NCBI GenBank assembly: GCA_003116975.1
Contig: BGKB01000044.1
Coordinates: forward strand, 632,940 to 696,939
Reading direction: 5' to 3'
Source: Aurantiochytrium sp. KH105
Lineage: Eukaryota > Sar > Bigyra > Thraustochytrida > Thraustochytriidae
DNA: 64,000 nucleotides
Shown one piece after another: positions 49,874 through 58,414 of the stretch. Below the pieces are notes generated by a model, which did no database searches, had not been told where the DNA came from, and saw nothing but the letters and a program-made list of their open reading frames with translations. Position numbers and translations under genes: made by a program. Each line of letters opens with the position of its first letter. Positions within the stretch are counted from its first letter, which is position 1.

Positions 49874-50320
49874 TGCCGTAGCAGATGGTCAGCAACACAA
49901 CGTAATTTGCTCCGTATCGATGAACTCCGTCCTACGTAATGAATCCCCACTTGCTCATAGCTTTTGGTTCGTTCAGACAACACCAAAGGTATAATACGGA
50001 ACGTTGGTGAAAGTATGTTTTCTTACAAGAAGCACGGTGTACACCACGAAGACTAACATTTATGGCAAGGGTGAGCTTTGCTATAAGCATTTAGAGCTAT
50101 TGTGTTGCGTTGCCCTGCACAGAATCATGTTAAAGCAGCATTCAGGTCCTTGCGCATTCCAAGACAGCTACAGAAGACTTTGATGATCAGAAAGAATATT
50201 TTCCCTCTTCTGTGTGTGGCACTGAAAGTATGAGTCAATGACCTCTCGCTGCTGCTGCTCAGAGACTACTTTGAAAATCGCGATCCTCGGCTCAGAGTAC
50301 GTCCTTTTCCTCTGCTCCTT
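49874..50320. other. AT-richer stretch without a recognised gene
   Basis: Composition is closer to 45% GC than the surrounding DNA. No open frame of note is seen. It lies between two tandem duplications. Confidence 0.5.
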
Positions 50321-50582
50321 TCCTTCTCACACAAGAACGATTCAAACAGAGAGCGCACGGTCGCGCCATGACGCTGCTCGATACTGGTACCATGCAATTA
50401 GAGACTACTGGCTTCGTCTTCAAAATCAGACAACACAAACAGCTTCATCTCTCCTTCTCACACAAGAACGATCCTAACAGAGAGCGCACGGTCGCGCCAT
50501 GACGCTGCTCGATACTGGTATCATGCAATTAGAGACTACTGGCTTCGTCTCCAAAATCAGACAACACAAACAGCTTCATCTC
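50321..50582. repeat. Tandem duplication of a 131-base unit
   Basis: Two head-to-tail copies, 50321-50451 and 50452-50582. I count four substitutions between them and no indel, so the duplication is young. The unit length is not a multiple of three. No function is recognised. Confidence 0.9.
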
Positions 50583-50991
50583 TTCAACGCGATCACTTCG
50601 TATCTACTTGAACGAATCAGTAGAGTCGCGCAAAGAGACCTCTGATTTCTGACAGCTGCACTTCTGCTGACTCAGGTCGTACGTCACATTCTCTTCCGAT
50701 AAAGTCTTTTGTGGTCGTTATTTTCTGTCGTGCTCCTCCTCTCGCATCCTCAGATGCAAAAGGGGGCACCCAATTGTCGTAAAGACCTTAAAAGTATTCC
50801 ACCAGTAAGTAAAAAGGGGAAAAAGAGCTCGGCCTCGTTTTGGCAACTCGCATGCAGTCAAAGAAAAGCTTACGACCGCAGCATTGCCCGACGCACGAAG
50901 CCGTGTCCACGCGTCCGCTCTCTCGCTTGGCCCCGCGCGCAAGGCTCGCCGTGCTCGACAAAGAAGAAGAAGAACAACAACAACAAGCAAG

Positions 50992-51846
50992 ATGGCGGAG
51001 CTCTTCAACGCCGGCTTGGCCCTGGCCGACGTCCATCTCGCCACCAAATGGCGCGAGGAGGAGATCAAGTACCGCAAGCTGGAGATCCTGCGCAGACAGA
51101 TTGACGAAAAGGTAGAGCAGCTGCGGTCCATCGCAAACCTTGCCGCGCTCATCGCCGGTTTTAGCGTGGTGGTCCTCATCGAACTCAACATTCCATCCAA
51201 CGATGTGCCCGCGGTCCTCATTGGTCTCTGGGCCCTCTCGACGGCCATTACAGTCTGCATCATGAGTCTCTCCTTTGTCATTTGCACCCTCATGCTCGTA
51301 GGCGTGCTCAAGGCCTTTGATCTCGAACGCGCTAAAATGCCCTTTCAGCAGTTTTGGGTCTTGCGCTGCGAAGAAGATTGGATGCGCGCCTTCTGGTTCT
51401 TCACCATTGGCGTGCCCATGTTTATGCTCAACCTTGCGCTGGCGGGCTGGGTCCTCTTTTTCGAGTATCTCCCCATCGCTGGGCTCATTACAGTCATTTG
51501 CGCCGTGGCGATTATGTACTGGCTATCCATTCATCTCAAATGGGGCAGCTATCTCGCCGAGCAGGCCACATTTAACGTTGAACACATGCCCAGTGAGGCT
51601 TCACAACGCCGTATCAATTCTCAGCACCAAGGCTCCCATCGCGGCCGGACATTGCACGAGGCCGGCGCCGCTGCATCGGGAAGTGGCCGCTTGCAGCATG
51701 AAGATCACGATGACTTCCTCCACGACATGACGACGGGCAATGGAATGGGAGGAGCCGATGATTTGGAGGGCGCTGCACGTTCTACGGCTACCCCATACTC
51801 TCGTAGCACGCAGCCAGCCTCTTCCCGGCTCGCAACCAACGTCTAA
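50992..51846 (+). CDS. Orai-like calcium-release-activated channel protein
   Basis: A 284-residue protein from ATG at 50992; the frame is open upstream to a TTG. Hydropathy shows four membrane segments at about 48-68, 73-107, 132-158 and 160-180. The first segment, LAALIAGFSVVVLIELNI, matches the Orai pore helix: the Glu (residue 64) sits where the Orai selectivity-filter Glu (E106 in human ORAI1) lies. Just before it is a charged helix (KYRKLEILRRQIDEKVEQLR), as in the ETON region. TM3 (AFWFFTIGVPMFMLNLALAGWVLFF) also follows the Orai pattern. The C-terminal ~100 residues are His/Gln/Ser-rich and cytosolic. Metazoan Orai forms the store-operated Ca2+ channel gated by STIM; whether gating is similar here is unknown. 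It is convergent with lumazine synthase. Confidence 0.72.
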   Translation: MAELFNAGLALADVHLATKWREEEIKYRKLEILRRQIDEKVEQLRSIANLAALIAGFSVVVLIELNIPSNDVPAVLIGLWALSTAITVCIMSLSFVICTLMLVGVLKAFDLERAKMPFQQFWVLRCEEDWMRAFWFFTIGVPMFMLNLALAGWVLFFEYLPIAGLITVICAVAIMYWLSIHLKWGSYLAEQATFNVEHMPSEASQRRINSQHQGSHRGRTLHEAGAAASGSGRLQHEDHDDFLHDMTTGNGMGGADDLEGAARSTATPYSRSTQPASSRLATNV

Positions 51847-52055
51847 CGCGTTGTGGTGGTGCCATCAAGCTTTCTCCAATTCGTGCATCCATCCAGCAAG
51901 CAAGGGGACAAGACCAAGACCAAGTTCAAGACAGTACACGACAAGACTAAGCAAGACGAGACAAGCAAGGCAAGAAAAGACGAGTATGGTTTTCAAGCTG
52001 TTTGCTCTTCATGAAGTGCTACACATCAGGACGAAGCAACATGAGAGGAGGAAAC

Positions 52056-52559
52056 TCATGCCTTCTTGGTGCGGACGCCGCTCTCCTTGCCCATAATGGC
52101 CATCTCCACAGCCGTGGTCGCCCACTCGGGACCATGATTATGGCCGCCATCCTCGGTGAGACCAGCACGGTAGAGTGCCTGTTCGTCCGTAAGACAGGTC
52201 AACACGCCAAAGATCACAGGCACGCCAGTGTCGAGACCCACGCGCATGATACCTTGCGAGGTAGCCTCGCAAATGTACTCAAAGTGCATCGTGGAGCCCT
52301 TGATGAGGCAACCGATGCAGACCACGGCGTCAACCTCGGTGCTGGCAATCATGCACTTGGCCGCGAAGGGGAGCTCGTAAGCGCCCGCCACCTGCTTCTC
52401 GACAATGTCCTCGACGCCCATCTTCTTGAGCTCGGCCACGCATCCGGACCGCAGACCCTCGATCACCTCATCGTTCCATCGCGTGTAGCAAATGCCCACG
52501 CGCAGGCCGGCGCCAGACACGGGCTCCGCCGCGGCCTTGAGGCCCTTCACCACCGACAT
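52056..52559 (-). CDS. RIB4: 6,7-dimethyl-8-ribityllumazine synthase
   Basis: A 167-residue protein from ATG at 52559. Motifs of the family are in order: [25 protein letters not shown] (substrate loop), [18 protein letters not shown] with the catalytic His, [18 protein letters not shown] and [14 protein letters not shown]. It catalyses the penultimate step of riboflavin synthesis, joining 5-amino-6-ribitylamino-uracil and 3,4-dihydroxy-2-butanone 4-phosphate. Length matches fungal and bacterial enzymes (about 155-170). There is no targeting peptide, so it is probably cytosolic. A TTTGC pentamer run lies directly upstream of the start codon, so it is probably in the 5' UTR. Confidence 0.95.
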   Translation of the reverse strand: MSVVKGLKAAAEPVSGAGLRVGICYTRWNDEVIEGLRSGCVAELKKMGVEDIVEKQVAGAYELPFAAKCMIASTEVDAVVCIGCLIKGSTMHFEYICEATSQGIMRVGLDTGVPVIFGVLTCLTDEQALYRAGLTEDGGHNHGPEWATTAVEMAIMGKESGVRTKKA

Positions 52560-52562
52560 GAT

Positions 52563-52602
52563 GCTTTGCTTTGCTTTGCTTTGCTTTGCTTTGCTTTGCT
52601 TT
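52563..52602. repeat. (TTTGC)n pentanucleotide repeat at the lumazine synthase start
   Basis: About eight units, ending three bases before the ATG on the minus strand; the mRNA leader would read as AAAGC repeats. Confidence 0.92.
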
Positions 52603-53499
52603 CCTCGGCTCAACCTTCGTCTGTGTCGCGAAAGTAGCTCCAAGCTTTGCCGCGCGCGCTGCCTCCCCGCTCTGCGTCTGTGCTCTTGGCAAGCTTCCCG
52701 TACGCGCTGTGATCCGGGTCTGCGCCACCTCGCTCACTCACCCTGGAAGGCCGGGCTTCGCGAGGGGCGACGCGACAAGGCGGGATTGATAAAAAGACCA
52801 GACACTGCAAGAAGATCACATTTCCCGCGGCACAAGTTCAGGCGGACTCTCGCAAATGCCGCCAAGAACCTGCACGGACGCGCGGGCGAAATGCCGGCAA
52901 GCGCGACTGTCGGGACGCAACCCCTGTCGCCGGGAGCAGCTGCTCGCGCGGCGCCAGTAGCGTCCTCGAGGATGCTCGCAAGAGCTAGCTAGCTACAGGC
53001 CTACAGGGCGAGCGTATCTCAGCATGAAGATGTGTATACAAGTGGACCATTATTATCGTAAAGGGGAACAAAGGTGGCGTCTCAAAGTGGAGAATAGGCC
53101 GCGCGCGCAACTACAGTATGCACCGCTCAAGTAGAGCATGTGCCGCACAAGTAAAGTATGCGCCGCGGCCACGCAAGTAAAGTGACCCCAAGGGGAAATC
53201 AAAGTGAGTTATGCGGGCGCCAAGTCGGCTAATGCGCCGCACAAGTGCGCTAAAGCGCCAGCATGGTGGCCGCGAAGATTTCGAGCCGACCAAGCAGAGC
53301 AGCGCAGGCAATACCCGCCATCGGCAACGACCGAGACAGACACACGAGAAAACAGACAAAGAAACAAACAAACAATTCGACGCGCGCGAGACAGGGACGC
53401 GCATCGACGACAGGGATCGCGAGACCTGCAGTCGCGAGGCACCAAGCAGTGCTTGTGCGTGAGAGAGTCGAGAAGACAAGCTAGGTTTTTGCCTTGACG
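52603..53499. other. Divergent intergenic stretch between lumazine synthase and the TRIM-like gene
   Basis: No gene is seen. It contains the eight-unit CAAGT element array (53080-53255). Promoters of both genes should lie here. Confidence 0.6.
53080..53255 (+). promoter_or_regulatory. Array of about eight CAAGT elements upstream of the TRIM-like gene
   Basis: Units of the form CRCAAGTNNAGNATGCGCCG recur with cores near 53083, 53107, 53128, 53148, 53174, 53200, 53221 and 53242, at steps of 20-26 bases. Clear units include CTCAAGTAGAGCATGTGCCG and CACAAGTAAAGTATGCGCCG. They lie 245-420 bases upstream of the start at 53500 and in the same direction. The same element stands upstream of the bZIP gene and CCT5. 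A role as transcription-factor binding array or core promoter element is inference. Confidence 0.55.
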
Positions 53500-54900
53500 A
53501 TGGCCACTGCCGAGACGGAAACGATGCCGAGCACTTTGGCCAACGGGTCCGAGCCCGCCGTGGCGGCGCCCGCGAGCCAGACCTCCCACGACGCCCAGGA
53601 CGCCTTGCCGCCCCTGTCAAGCCTGACGTGCCAAGTCTGCGACACCTATTTTACAGAGCCGGTGACCCTTCCGTGCCTGCATACCTTTTGCAAAAAGTGC
53701 TTGGAGACCTACAACGGGCGCCCGCTCGGACAGGTCGTGTACGAAGATGAAGATGATGACGAGGACGAGGATGGCGATCAGGCCAACGGTGATGCGCCCC
53801 CGCGCCCAAAGAAAAAGAAGCAAAAGCCCGTGCAGTGCCCCACCTGCAAGGACAAGCTTCATCTCGCCAGCTCCGAGCACTTTGCCGAGCCCTTCCCCAA
53901 CGATCGCATGGCCCGTATCGTCAAGCTGCTCCACGACTCCAAGATTCTCTGCCAGAACTGCGAACAGTCCGCCAGCGAGTACCGCTGCACAGTCTGCGAC
54001 GCCTACACGTGCAAAGCGTGTTGGGACGTGACCCACGCCGCGCCCATCTTTCGCGACCACTCGCCCGAGCCACTTACCCACAGCGAAATGACGGCAGCGC
54101 CCAAGTGCGAGAGCCACCCGATCAATGACATCGAGTACTTTTGCACCGAGGAAGAACTTGGCTGCTGCCAAGTCTGCCTTCTCAAGGGCGAGTTCAAGGG
54201 CAAGGACTATGCCCTCGTCACGGACGTGCGCGCCGAGCGCCAAAAGGAGGTCGAGCACGGCGTCAGCGAGGCCCTTTTGCAGCGCGCCTCGCTTATTGAG
54301 GGAAGAAAGCAAAACGAGACCGTTCTCAAGGAGCTCCACGAAACCCTCGCCGAGCAAAAGGCTGCCGTCTCGGCAAACTTTGCCGAAATCCGCAAGGCCC
54401 TTGACCAGCGCGAGCAGGAAACTCTCCAGGCCCTCCAGGCTCTTCACGACTCCAAAGAAAAGGTCCTCAACTACCAGGTGAACGCCATTGACACAGAAAA
54501 GGCACGCATCGAGGACAGTGTCGCCAACGTCAACCTCGTGCTCAAGCACAGTAACGATCTCGAGGTCATCTACCTCACCTATGTGCTCCAGGAGCAGGTC
54601 AATGCCATTTGCAACGTGCCCTCGACGAATCCTTCCGCTGGGTCCTCTTCTGGTGAGCCGGACCACGAGCCGGCCGTCGACGCCCAGCTTCCTGTCATTC
54701 TCTCAGACAAGATTCCCAACCTTGTCTCCGCCTACGCCTCTGTGGCCGATGCCTCATTGGTCGAGGAGATCGCCTCGGGCCAGGTCGACGCCGACGTCCT
54801 CGCCTCTTATTCAGCCAACGATGATCAAAAGAACATTCTCCGTAACGTCACTGGCAACAACAACGCCGACGGTGCAGAATACGGCTGCTTTATTCAGTAA
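53500..54900 (+). CDS. TRIM-like RING/B-box/coiled-coil protein with possible CaaX box
   Basis: A 466-residue protein from ATG at 53500. The RING finger has C44, C47, C59, H61, C64, C67, then C113 and C116; about 45 residues are inserted before the last pair, including an Asp/Glu run (about 82-93) and a Lys run (104-108). Two B-box-like zinc modules follow: CQNC...CTVC...CKACW...H at about 151-190, and CESH...C...CCQVC at about 203-226. A coiled coil spans about 240-370. This is the RBCC layout of TRIM E3 ubiquitin ligases. The last four residues, CFIQ, fit a CaaX prenylation box, with Gln favouring farnesyl. No SPRY or NHL domain is present. Predicted ubiquitin ligase, perhaps membrane-tethered. 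Upstream is the CAAGT array. Confidence 0.85.
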   Translation: MATAETETMPSTLANGSEPAVAAPASQTSHDAQDALPPLSSLTCQVCDTYFTEPVTLPCLHTFCKKCLETYNGRPLGQVVYEDEDDDEDEDGDQANGDAPPRPKKKKQKPVQCPTCKDKLHLASSEHFAEPFPNDRMARIVKLLHDSKILCQNCEQSASEYRCTVCDAYTCKACWDVTHAAPIFRDHSPEPLTHSEMTAAPKCESHPINDIEYFCTEEELGCCQVCLLKGEFKGKDYALVTDVRAERQKEVEHGVSEALLQRASLIEGRKQNETVLKELHETLAEQKAAVSANFAEIRKALDQREQETLQALQALHDSKEKVLNYQVNAIDTEKARIEDSVANVNLVLKHSNDLEVIYLTYVLQEQVNAICNVPSTNPSAGSSSGEPDHEPAVDAQLPVILSDKIPNLVSAYASVADASLVEEIASGQVDADVLASYSANDDQKNILRNVTGNNNADGAEYGCFIQ

Positions 54901-55450
54901 AATGCATCGAGCGAGCAAGCATGTAAGCAAGCGAGCGAGCAAGCATGTAAGCAAGCGAGCGAGCAAGCAAGTAAGCCGCGTTGGCTGCGTCCACTAGCTG
55001 CAAATTGACCTCTTGCGCTCTTGCCAGGGGGTGTTTCGTATCTGCAGGGATGCAATTCTTTTCGCCTTTTCAATTTGTTGAAACAACTTAGATTCTTTCC
55101 ACCCTTTCCGATTTCTTTTCCCGTATGCACCATTGCTCTCGCTCATAGCAACTAGACGACGACACTCCGCAAGGTCCGTATTCAGAGAGTGCGGGATCTG
55201 AGCAACTTGAATGACTGACACAACGTCACCGATAAATCGAAATTTTTGTCGCCTTTTCGACATCGCACACCAGCCAGTTCTTGCAAAAGATGCTGTCGTT
55301 CGCGAAACTCCGCGCACGCACTCGTAAAATCGCCCATGACCCCGACACAATACTGGTGGTTTATGTATGAACGGTGGCCAACACAGTATAGGCCTATTGA
55401 TCGACTCATCACCAAAACAAATCTCCATCGTCGCAGCATTGGCCGTGACC
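54901..55450. other. Intergenic stretch with AGCAAGCG repeats
   Basis: Repeats of GCAAGCGAGCGA type at about 54908-54975, then AT-richer DNA. No gene is seen; the promoter of the DUF707-like gene should lie in the right half. Confidence 0.6.
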
Positions 55451-55698
55451 ATGGACTTTGAGGCCTTGCTCAACGCGCACGTGGGCGGCGATGAACGCAA
55501 GCCCGAGCGCGAGCGCGGAGGAGACGAAGCCTCGCGTAAGCGGCGACACCATGCAGAGGATGGCAACGACAAGGACGTTGTAGAGCGTGACCGGAGCGGA
55601 CGCGACGATGCCTCTCACGGTGGGGACCGTCCAGCCGCTAAGCGACGAAGACGCGGTGGTCGTGGTGGCGCCAAGAACCGCCTTAAAAGACAGCAGCA

Positions 55699-55737
<39 letters not shown>

Positions 55738-56722
55738 ACATCAACCCCACCAAAGCCGAGGTCCTCCTAGAGGGCCTCAACCGGCGCGCGCACCCGCTCG
55801 AAGACATGCCCGCTGGATGTGGCCCGGGCGTGAGCTGGACAGGGTGCGCGACAGGTTCCTTGTCATTCTCGCCGCTGGCGACGGCTCGCTGCATGACAAA
55901 GCAACACCCTGGAACGAGAACGGACGTTTTGATCTCTGCATTGTTTACTACGGAACCAGCGACGAGACGGCCGCAAAATACCGTTTGCAGGCGAAATACT
56001 TTTTGCAAAGCGAAGGCCCCAAGTGGCAACTCATGCGACGCGCGCTTAAAGAGTGCCCGTGGCGCAAGTATGCCTATATATGGATGCCCGACGATGATCT
56101 GCGCATAGACCCTGTTGATATCGTGCGCATGTTCCGAATAGCTCAAGATGACGATCTTCTCATGGGACAGCCGGCGCTGCTGGACGTAAACATTCAGCCA
56201 CAGTACAGAAAGATCATCAAGCGCCGAGAAGGCGTTCTTTTGCACTACTCGAACTTTGTCGAGATCATGTGTCCTTTTTTTAGAGTCGATGCTCTCGAGT
56301 ATGTGCAGCACACCTTTGACAGTGATGACGCCAAGTCCGGTTGGGGACTCGATATGTTGTGGCCTACGATGCTAAACTTTCAAGGCATTGGTGTCATTGA
56401 CGCCACGCCCGTCGAGCACACACGCCCACAACAGGCATTTGGCGTTCAGTCGTCCTTTTATAATCGTTTCAAGATTGATCCACAACGGGAATACTTTGAC
56501 CTGCAGCGCCGCTTCAACTTTCGCGATTTTCGAAAGAGAACCTTTGAGGAGGTTCCCGACAAGAATGCCGCTAAATCATCTTCGTCTGCATCCGCATCGG
56601 ATCGTCAGAGTCCACGAGAAGCGTCTCGCAAAGACGAGGATCATAATGGTGATCCTGAAGGCGGGGATCATAATGGTGATCCTAAAGACGAGCCCGTAAA
56701 GCACGATGAGGAACAAGTTTAG
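55451..56722 (+). CDS. DUF707-like protein with polyglutamine tract
   Basis: A 423-residue protein from ATG at 55451, which has an ACCATGG context; the frame is open to another ATG at 55367. Residues about 30-75 are Arg/Lys/Glu/Asp-rich. A Gln tract of about 16 residues (CAG repeats, 55691-55741) follows with Pro/Arg-rich sequence. Residues about 130-340 resemble the DUF707 family: FLVILAAGDGSLHDK, FDLCIVYYGTSDE, LQSEGPKWQLMRRAL, KYAYIWMPDDDLRIDP, LLMGQPALL and EIMCPFFRVDAL. DUF707 is related to glycosyltransferase folds and the DDDL could be a metal/nucleotide-sugar motif; the function is unproven. The C-terminus carries two copies of DHNGDP and is acidic. No signal peptide is obvious from this start. 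Confidence 0.75.
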
Positions 56723-57107
56723 ATGGAGAAAATAGACAACAACGACAACAGGAGAGTTCGGAATTTGTTTGAATTTGTTTTTCTTGACCTCAAATTGGCA
56801 ATCGCTCCGTTCGTGATTTTTTCGTGAATATCGCTAGAGCGACTCGGAGCAATCCGTACTTAACGAACGACAAGAAGACGGTGGAGGCGCAAATTGTGCA
56901 CAATTCTCATGAAAGAGCGACATTTCCCGCAAGATGATGTCCATCGCGGTCTGCATCAAGATCAAATTCGCGTAAGAGACGAGATTTCATTCATTCAAGG
57001 CGAGATAGCAATATCATGAGAATGACAAAGAAAGCGAGACATGTGGCCATGCGCAAAAGCACTTGAAACTCGTACTGATAAAGAAAATGTTGGTCAGGCA
57101 AGCTGAC
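56723..57107. other. Convergent AT-rich intergenic stretch
   Basis: 3' flanks of the DUF707-like (+) and isochorismatase-like (-) genes. No gene is seen. Confidence 0.65.
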
Positions 57108-57867
57108 TTAGAGGGTGGACTGGAGCTTGGCGAGCTTCTGGTTGTGTTCCTTGATGAGCTTGCTGATTTGACGAAAGTTCGGGTGCGATGAGTCACGCAT
57201 AATGTCAAAGAGAACCGTCTCCGAGGTCGTCAAGTAGGCTCCCTGCTCCTTGAGACGTTGCAGAGCAGTGTCACGGTAAATGGGACGCGAGCTGGAGACG
57301 GCGTCAGTGACAATGTGGACGTCAAACTCTTTCTCCGCCAGCAGGTCCATGGCCGTCTGGTAGACGCAGACATGCGACTCGATGCCAAAGAGAACGCAAG
57401 TGCGCTCCTCGGTCTTGGGCTTGGCCAGCTCAGCGCGCACTTCTGGCGTGAGCATCGAGAATTTGGTCTTGGGGTACACGGGAAAGCCATCGGTGCTAAT
57501 TTCCTCGCAGGTGGCGCCGAGCTTGTCGGGGTTTTGTTCCGTGAAAATGCATTTGACATCGAGAAGCTTGGCGGCCTCCACGAGGAAGGAGGAGCTGGCG
57601 ATGACATGGTCCATGTTGTGAATCACGGAGCGGAAGCGGTCTGTGGCTCGAGTTTGTCCGTCAGCTCGTCTTGCGTACTACATTGCATGCTGCGCAAAGG
57701 CATGCGTCGCGCCACACGCCACGTGCATTCAACTTACCCTGCACATCGCAGACGAGGAAGAAGGTCCCGGAGCCGAGCCTGCCGGCGCTGGCCTTGGCCA
57801 CCTGCGAAGTCATCTCGCTGTCGGACGAAGAGTCTTGCGTCTTGGCGCGCTTTGCGGCGCTTTCCAT
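57108..57867 (-). CDS. Isochorismatase-like hydrolase (ISOC family), two exons
   Basis: Exon 1 runs from ATG at 57867 to 57738 and exon 2 from 57640 to the stop at 57108; together 220 residues. Splicing out 57641-57737 gives CDVQDRFRSVIHNMDHVIAS, which restores the family's N-terminal motif; neither exon alone has it. The catalytic triad looks complete: Asp in CDVQD, Lys in PKTKFSM and Cys in GIESHVCVYQTAMDLL. The end (SSHPNFRQISKLIKEHN) matches animal ISOC1/ISOC2. The family is cysteine hydrolases with poorly known substrates. There is no strong targeting peptide; a Ser/Asp/Lys-rich start precedes the domain. It is divergent from the hydratase-like gene, 547 bases apart. Confidence 0.88.
57641..57737 (-). 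other. Intron of the isochorismatase-like gene
   Basis: 97 bases, GTAAGT donor, GAGCTGAC branch-like site and CCACAG acceptor, phase 1. Removal joins VQ to DRFR in frame. Confidence 0.85.
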
Positions 57868-58414
57868 GCGTCGCGGGGGCGCGCGAGTGTAGCGGAGCGT
57901 CCGCGAAAGAGTCGTCCACAGAGCAGAGCGCGCGCGAGATCGACCGAGCAAGCGAGCGAGCGCGCGAGTGAGCGTGCTCTTGAAGTCGCGGATTCGGATT
58001 TGCTGCCCATACTAGCTAGCTAGCTAGCTAGCTGTGGCAGCGTTTCCGATCCTGGGTCCGACGTCGTCTATGTTATCGCTGCGCCGCATCGGGAACGATG
58101 CATACACCAAGACGAAGATTTCTGCTCCTTTCCTTCCACGCGCACTGGCAGAGAGAGCTGTCTAAGGTTCTCCAGAGCTATGGCCTCCCCCGCGAGAACG
58201 ACGTCCTCGTGCAGATTGGAGATGGCTTGGTTCTTGCTTGCCTGCAGTGCCCAACCGAGGCTGGCTGATGATACTATCATCGCATCGATACAAAGGGATA
58301 CAAAGCGATACTACAAGGATAAGGGGCTTCGCTTCGCGGGTAGCAAAGCGACTTTGACTTTTGCAGCGGCGGGCGGCAGCGGCAGCGGCGTCGCGGGCGC
58401 TGGAGCGGAGCACG
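57868..58414. other. Divergent intergenic stretch between ISOC and hydratase genes
   Basis: It holds a GAGC run (about 57945-57970) and an AGCT run (about 58012-58034). No gene is seen. Confidence 0.6.

Noticed and set aside
49240-50700. AT-richer block as a mobile or viral element
   Set aside because: Tandem duplications are present but there is no transposase, integrase, polymerase or capsid-like frame and no terminal repeats; left as unknown.
53080-53255. CRISPR-like array
   Set aside because: Units are about 21 bases with no unique spacers of regular length, in a eukaryotic promoter position.
53617-54666. 349-codon minus-strand open frame opposite the TRIM-like gene
   Set aside because: Antisense shadow; zinc-binding motifs are on the plus strand.
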